Shown piece by piece: positions 57,611 through 64,000 of a stretch of 64,000 bases of DNA. A model generated the notes under the pieces. The model made no database searches, had not been told where the DNA came from, and was given only the letters and a program-made list of their open reading frames with translations. This DNA is from Marsupella aquatica. Taxonomy: Eukaryota > Marchantiophyta. Each line of letters begins with the position of its first letter. Position 1 is the stretch's first letter. The stretch covers positions 19,530,001 through 19,594,000 of the forward strand of contig OZ316893.1 of the NCBI GenBank assembly GCA_973895155.1. Reading direction: 5' to 3'. The position numbers and the translations under genes were made by a program.

Positions 57611-59726
57611 CTGTTAATTTGAGGTGCGTGACTCCAGATAGATGTCTTCAGGGTCTAGTTACAAATATGTGCAGGTGGTTTTTTGTAACCAGGTAGTGGT
57701 ACTTGTCGCAGACTTTAGACTTCGGCAAAAGCTTTCTTGGTTCGTCGGAAATCTTTGGAGTTGAGAGGCACAATCGTAATGAGGTGGCTCTCCTAGCAGT
57801 CATTGTTTACTCTAGATTTGTTGGAAACTATGGCAGTCGCCTCAATCTTGCAAAGGAGGAAACCCTAACTTGCATCTGTTCCTACAAGCTAATCATTTGT
57901 CCTTTGTGTGGTATTGATCATGTCGCGGATGAAATAGCAGCTAAGTAAATTAATATATTCACACATGCCTTCAACGGAAACGGTAGCTACGATGCCCGAC
58001 TTGCGTTATCCTGTTTGATCTCCTCGGATACATCATATTCTTTCGAGTTTGCCTCGACCTGTACTATACGAGGCCGAGCTCTTGTTCGCTTAAGTGCTGC
58101 GCTCAGCATTCAGGTAAAACGTCACTCTTCTAGCTCTTTCAAGGATCTCATATTTTGGGGAGCTTTGTAAATTGTACGCAGGAGGTCGTAAATGTATTCA
58201 AATCAAGCTGTTAGTTCCATGTAATTGTTATCGAAATATCCATGAAAACGATGTGATTATTGGGCTGTGTAAACTAGGAGGGTTGCGTAATTTGAGTTTT
58301 TGGTTGTCTATGATAGCACTTGATCTGATACTGAAACCGAATGTTGGATTTCAGATAGAATTAGCTTGTTGAGATGCAGTCCGATGAAACTTGTACAGAC
58401 AAAAGGCAGCAAGGTGCACTGGCAGCACCGGAGACCATCGTTAGTTTCTACTTATGTGGCCTTACAGCTCCTGTAAAGATTAGATCGCCAAAGTCCCTTA
58501 GTGGCTAATTAGTCAAGGTCAATGGGAAGGTGCCCGTCAATCTCTCCAATGGTGTACAGATCCCATTTAGAAACCCATCGACCATAGGTCGTGGGAAATA
58601 GGATATTAGTTGTTGATGAGTGCATATCGTTAAACCACAAGTGCACCTATAAAGGGTTGTGCACCTATAAAGAGTTACCGGTAATGGTTTCAGTATAAAG
58701 TGCACGCGTGTAATGGTTTCATTATAAAAGGGCACAGGTTCAGAAATGGGCTTGAGCCTCACAAAAGGTGGTGTTTGTGGAGAGCGCAGAACCTCTTATT
58801 AGCAAGTGTTCCATGGGGCTTGAGCTCCAAAAAAAATTGGTGAGTACAAAACCATTTATTAGCAAGTGTTCTTTTGTGGTGAGACATTATTCACCAGAGG
58901 AGAATGAGGAGTAGTTCGGACACATCAATCGGTCAAGACTGTCTGGTTTATGACAATCGCTCCAGTTTGAATCGGGTATTTGGCTATTTTTACCCAGTTC
59001 GTCATGTTCTCAACGATTATCCTGCAATGACCGGGCTGGAGTTTGCTACGAGCTGTTTTCCATCATTGAATGTGACTGTTTGGACGCAATGACCTCTTTG
59101 CTCACTTTGCTCACTGGCTCACTAAATGGATCACTCAGTTCCCCTGGCAACACGCACTCAATTCTCGCAGATGGACAATCCGCATTATAAATTGTAATTC
59201 TGTCCACCTTGCAAGATATTCCACTAAGTCCCTGGGCCGCATACTTGAAAATACAGTAAACTTCCGGAGGACAATTCATAATAGCTTGAGTAGACAGTCG
59301 TGTACAAATTCCTTCAACCCTTTTGGTATTTGTTTTCACAAATATTATTGCAAGAAAAGAAGTTCACAATTTTGGTTCACCTCATAGAGATTACCAAACT
59401 GCCATTCGGCCATCCACCGGGCAGTTTACTGGAAAAAATTTCTCGACTCCCAGCATCGTAATATTCATGTTCCTCGACGTCATAATCGACAGGACGACGT
59501 TGGTTAAGCCAGCAGTGAATGGTGGATAGTTCTGCAAAAACAATCAATTACATTAGTTCCAAACTCAAGGTTCAAAACGCTGGAGAACTTATGCGCAGAT
59601 TTATTTAATCCAGGAATGATTGTAGAATCTGTACATCATAGAATTTCTTCTTTCCCGCTTGCTGTTGGAAATTTTAGCTCACCTGGATATCTTTCGAAAT
59701 AGAGATAGCCACAAAAGCAGCCCCTG
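57611..59726. other. Convergent spacer between SGR6 and gamma-SNAP
   Basis: It holds the 3' UTRs. There are small local duplications near 58640-58880 (GTGCACCTATAAAG twice; TTATTAGCAAGTGTTC twice). Minus-strand frames at 59046-59339 and 59380-59530 are open but unrecognised, and I do not call a gene. Confidence 0.5.
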
Positions 59727-62700
59727 CTATGTGAGGTCATCATCATCCAGCCCGTCAGATGGGTCTTGATTGCTCGTTCCGACTCCAGCTGTCATGGGAC
59801 TTGTTGGCAATTGTTTGGCAAGCCTTACAATCTGCGGTCGCAAAAACCAGATCTTTAATAAACGAGAAAAACCCGATCAAGTTTGCATACAAGAAAACTG
59901 CTCAATTGAGACCTATTTCATTGCCCTCGTCGTAAACGGAAGGACTGACAACTCCACCCCAATTGTACTGTAAGCCGTTAATAATCACATTTGTAACAAG
60001 GAAGACGGACATGATAGTGACGACGTACCATGTGGTCAAGATGTGGAATAACTTTGCTCGACTTCACCACATACATAATTTCCTCTCCGTCATTCTCTCT
60101 GTAAGCCTTTAGAAGATTTTCTGCCAACATGTTTTGCTCACTGTTTAAAAACGCATCAACTCTGCCCCATTCACGACACCCATCATCATAACCGTTACTG
60201 TGAGTTTTCTGAATTCTCAACATTTCCCAAAAACAACTACAGTGCTAATGGCATATACCAAATTGAACGCACACGCGACATTTATGAATCAAAGAGAGAA
60301 CAATACCAGCAATTCTTGAGGGTGGATCACAGTTGATGAGAACTGGAAAACTTACTGGGTACAATCATTGTGACATTGCTGGGCTCCCTTCAGATCTCCG
60401 GAATAGAGATAAACTATAATGGCACCAACATATGCCTGCAACATGATCATGAAACGACGCCTTGTAAGTCTGCGCAAAAGACCACCCTACCTAAGGATAC
60501 CCAAACGGATTACAAGGTTCAAACACCAATTGTCAGGGGAAAAACACTGCGGACGTCAAGCATCAGATAGATAGCTTAAACATGAAAGGTAAGGACTGTC
60601 TGTTTACCTTGCACAGGCTCTGGTTAGCTTTACATTTATCAGCAGATTGCCCCCATCTCAGCAGCATACTTGCTGCATCAGAGAACCTTACAGACCAGAC
60701 AATCAACAGCAATCCAATCAACTCAATTTGACGTAAAGAATCCTCCTCAAGACCCTGGCCACAGAATTCTGACCAAGGATTACATCATTGCTGCAAAAAT
60801 TGAGCTTCGCCAAGAACAACGTCAAGGAAATTCCCTTATTAATTAGTAAATGCTGTATCAAAGACGACTTGTCAAACAGAAAATTTTCCCCTAATTGGCG
60901 GTAAATACGTACCGCTTTAACTTGATAAATAGATTTGTAGCAGCACGATAGGTGTCAAAAGCCATCTGCTCCCTCCCATCCTCTTCGAGCATTGAGCAAG
61001 ACTCGATGTACATTTTAACTGCAGCATCTGAATCTGCATCCTCGATTGCTCTACATTCACCCACAGACTTAGTATCTGATAAACATTAGCAGCTACCAAC
61101 TAAATGCGCCTGAAAGATAATGAGTGCTGTTTTTCAATATTGAATCTGGATTTGAGCAAGTGCGATGTATGTAAGTCTCGGAAGAAGGTCCGTCTCCCAG
61201 TCTGGCAGATACTTCACCAATAAACCCACCTTCCAAACCACAGACAAAAGGCAGAGGGCGACTAGTATTGAAGTCGATCCACAAAGGAAGGGATCCAGAA
61301 CACACCTGGCACCTCTGACAAGTGCATCTGCTGCGGGTTGTGGCTTTCCACAATACATGTACAGCTCAGATGCCCTTTTGTACAGATCTTTTACTTCAGC
61401 CCAATCCTCTAATTCCTTCGCTAGCTGTCCGGCTGTCTCAAGGTGCTTAGCTGCTGTCCACTGTCTAGCCGCAAAGTTTGCAGTCAAGGATCCCTTGAAT
61501 CAACAAAGATGACTGCTTCCCTGACGGGACAAATAGGATGTTTGCAGACCAAAGAACGGACAGTTGGCAGTACGTAAACGAACCATGAGTGGTATCAATA
61601 GTCTAGTCGTGCACAAAATTTCTTGCAACTCCGAGACACTTCACCCAGGCCAGATAAATCATTTCACAGAGCTGATAGAACAAGGATACGAGGAAAGTCG
61701 CTCTTGACCCGTCGCTGCTTTCTCGAAACAATGTTTAGCCCTTGCAGTCTGTTTAGCCAGCTTGTAAGCCAAACCTTTGAACAAGAAAATAGGCACGTCA
61801 TATCCCAACAGTAATTAGAATGTCACAACCGGCCCCTTCACAACTAGACAAACAAATCTTGGCCATCGGTTAGAGTGAAACTACGAGGTACGATGCTAAA
61901 TTCCTTTCCCTGCAAAGAATTATCCCATTGAGGACAAGAAATATGTAATACGGTCACAACTAGGACTTCAGTTCCCAAGTTGTACGAAATGAAATTCTCT
62001 AGAGAACCAAAACCATTCAGCACTGGATGTTAAGCTCGAGCGACACTAGAAAGGCCGATTGAACCTTAAGGCCAGCATATTCAAAAGAGCTGATCAGACC
62101 TGCTTGCTCGTAGAGTGGAGTCGCCTGAGCCCAATCAGCCGCCCAGTTTGTAAAGGACAGTGTTGTCCTGCACATCATAATTATCGTAACAACGCAAAGG
62201 GATAAATTACACCACAACCAGCAGATTTGGGAACAAAATGATTGAACGGGACGGTCTCCAATGTTCATTGAAAAACGTTTCTTAGATTAGAAACAATGGT
62301 CTTCGATATACCCACATATTAAGCTATGACTCCAAAAAGAAAAGCTATGACTCTAAAAGAGAACAGCCTGTCGCTTTCATCTCTAGGGAAATTCTAGACC
62401 CGGAAGGTTTTACGCATACGATTCGAAGCTTGTGTACTATATCACGATAAAGTTTTTAAAAAATTCAAGAAATTCCTTTAATTTCAGGGGACGTACTATG
62501 GCAACTGGCTCGGTTCCTTTCATACACAAAAAAGCCCTCCCCTAGCACTTCAGGTTGGCAGTGATAATTTTATTCGAGTTTGAAGGATAGTAAAGGTGCG
62601 GGGTAGAAGCGAGTAGGTTATGAACATCATATGATGAGGCAAACCCCAACGCCATAACTCACATGCTTATCTGCTTGGGGAGCCCACACCACAATACATT

Positions 62701-63234
62701 AACCTAAATTTAGTACAGTTTACATCCGGAGGATTCTCAGATTCTGTAGGAACTGTTGTCACAGTGAAGAAAGAGGGAATTACGAGAGAGCAGCCACAGA
62801 CCAAACTCAACACAATACAGGGAAGACTTGGCTATTCATCTGGCCAGACGCCCGCCGAAAGTAACATTTGATTATTAGAAGGAGATAGAGGTACGTACGG
62901 AGACCTCAATCACAGCCTCCAATTAAAGAACGGATCATATTTAAGACAGTGACTATCCAAAATTCTCGCTGTGCAAAACCAGGAAAGTAATCGCTTCAGA
63001 GATATTTGTCACGAGATGAAATAGAACCCTCCCCTCCCCTCCCCGGAAAGTCGAGGCGATGGGAAGGACTACCAATCAACCTAATTCCCAGTAAATGAAA
63101 TAACATTTGGAGGGAAGCAAAGACATTCGATCGATATATAATTGATCGAGCTGGCTTAAATGATCGTACATTTTATCTGCCTTCTTCACCATTTTCTCCG
63201 CCTCCTTCAGCTTCTTCTCGCTCTGTTCCGCCAT
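59727..63234 (-). CDS. GSNAP: Gamma-soluble NSF attachment protein (gamma-SNAP), 9 exons
   Basis: SNAPs bridge SNARE complexes to the ATPase NSF so that SNAREs are disassembled and reused after membrane fusion. Minus-strand exons are 63234-63170, 62167-62100, 61774-61690, 61464-61306, 61050-60913, 60686-60608, 60435-60356, 60161-60029 and 59831-59727. All are GT-AG and in phase, giving 303 aa, close to plant gamma-SNAP. It is an all-helical TPR-like protein: TNWAADWAQATPLYEQA, KHCFEKAATGQE, WTAAKHLETAGQLAKELEDW, RASELYMYCGKPQPAADAL, EEDGREQMAFDTYRAATNLF, AENLLKAYRENDGEEI, SSKVIPHLDHM, then RLAKQLPTSP. The C-terminus is acidic (LDDDDLT), as in relatives. The N-terminus is charged coil (EKKLKEAEKMVKKADKM). 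Intron 1 is about 1 kb. Confidence 0.95.
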
Positions 63235-63256
63235 TTCACCTTGCCACAACCTTCTC

Positions 63257-63282
63257 TCCTCCTCCTCCTCCTCCTCCTCCTC
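63257..63282 (+). repeat. (CCT)n microsatellite in the gamma-SNAP leader
   Basis: About eight CTC/CCT triplets lie 20-50 bp upstream of the gamma-SNAP start codon, i.e. GAGGAG repeats in its 5' UTR. GA-rich leaders of this kind are common in plant genes. Confidence 0.9.
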
Positions 63283-63512
63283 GTGATTCTCTTCACTTAT
63301 CGTCTAGACATACAAACCAGCCTACAGTAGTAATAAGAGATGAACAATGCGAACGGTCGGTCTATCGCTCTGCTTTCTCGTCTCATCATCGGCCAGGCTT
63401 CTTGAATCCGAGGACAATGCCCCGAACGTACAACCTGCAAAATAATCAGACGCGCTCCACAGAATCAATTACAGAAACGCGGAAGCGAAAAACTTCGCCA
63501 CGCCATTTCTCA

Positions 63513-63909
63513 TTACGAAGCCTGGGAGTCATCCGAATCGGAACGGCATGAAGCAGTGAGCGAGCGCAATTGCTCCTCTAGAATTGATTGGATTTTCGAG
63601 AAGGTGGACAACACTTTTGACCAGCGAAAGTTGGATCTCTGCAATTGATCTACAGAAAAGAAAGTGGAATGATGAGTCCATAGTACCAGACGCGCTCTCC
63701 CTTCGCCTCCACCATGGTTCGTCTTGTTGCAAGGGCCTGCTGCGCACGCAAAAGAGTAATGCAACCGAAACAGTCGAAGAAAAGTAGTCCCGTACTAATC
63801 AACGAGCTTCGGAGACGAGAACTCAAAGATCGAGAAGGAGGAGCGTAATTACCTTCGAGTCGACTGAGGGTGGAGAAGTCTCATCTTCGACAATGGTAAC
63901 TGGTTCCAT
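63513..63909 (-). CDS. Possible two-exon 60-aa protein, unidentified
   Basis: Minus-strand exon 63909-63853 (MEPVTIVEDETSPP...) ends at AAG|GTAATT. A good acceptor TTGCAG at 63639 opens 63638-63513 in phase (RSNFRWSKVLSTFSKIQSI...). The product is amphipathic in the middle (likely short coiled coil) and ends in a Ser/Asp tail. An optional middle exon near 63730-63690 cannot be excluded. It lies 280 bp upstream of gamma-SNAP on the same strand, and could be a separate small gene or part of a gene extending past the window. I do not recognise the family. Confidence 0.35.
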
Positions 63910-64000
63910 GCGCACCCTTATTATCGCTCTACATGGCGTGCCCTAATTGACCACCAGAAATGAAAGCCCTCGGGGTCGTGATTTCTTGTATAATTAGCTC

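Noticed and set aside
61465-61493. Longer start for gamma-SNAP exon 4 (frame MTANFAARQW)
   Set aside because: The phase from the previous exon fits only the acceptor before ACAGTGG, which also restores the family alignment (SQWTAAKHLE).

Overview
The window is nuclear DNA of a land plant. The evidence is an intronless L-type lectin receptor kinase, plant-type QSOX, SGR6/MROH1-like and gamma-SNAP genes split by many short GT-AG introns, Ty1/Copia LTR retrotransposons, and a plastid rRNA fragment lodged in an intron. Intron size, AT-rich spacers and the Copia flavour make a seed-free plant, perhaps a moss, my best guess, with low confidence on the lineage.

Positions 1-26.9 kb are mostly repeats. 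The 3' half of one Copia element (1-2130) is followed by a lectin receptor kinase gene (4159-6444). Next comes an unusual palindrome-rich tract (about 8.56-12.35 kb). It holds two tandem modules, each with stacked palindromes and a TATA box, and each leads into an array of a 14-bp palindrome (core CGATAAATTTATCG) repeated every 56-57 bp. From 12.7 to 24.6 kb there is a nested transposon complex. A degenerate Copia element with two LTRs (13535-24225) sits inside a repeat called X here. A second, inverted copy of X lies inside the same Copia element, next to a minus-strand coiled-coil gene remnant and a GC-rich tract.

Positions 26.9-63.9 kb are gene-rich. They hold QSOX (+, 12 exons, 520 aa), an RMT2-like ankyrin-methyltransferase (-, 3 exons, 332 aa), a 51-exon HEAT-repeat gene of the SGR6/MROH1 family (+, 1712 aa) and gamma-SNAP (-, 9 exons, 303 aa). 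I built these exon models by hand from splice sites, phase and protein similarity. All four close in frame from ATG to stop. One SGR6 intron carries a fused plastid 23S/16S rRNA fragment, and another appears to use a GC-AG boundary.

The genes are housekeeping or signalling functions, not a cluster: cell-surface signalling, secretory disulfide formation, protein arginine methylation, tonoplast/gravitropism and SNARE recycling. QSOX and RMT2 converge, as do SGR6 and gamma-SNAP. RMT2 and SGR6 diverge from a 4.4-kb spacer that contains an LTR remnant and a tRNA-like SINE candidate. The most unusual signal is the covarying palindrome arrays at 8.56-12.35 kb.
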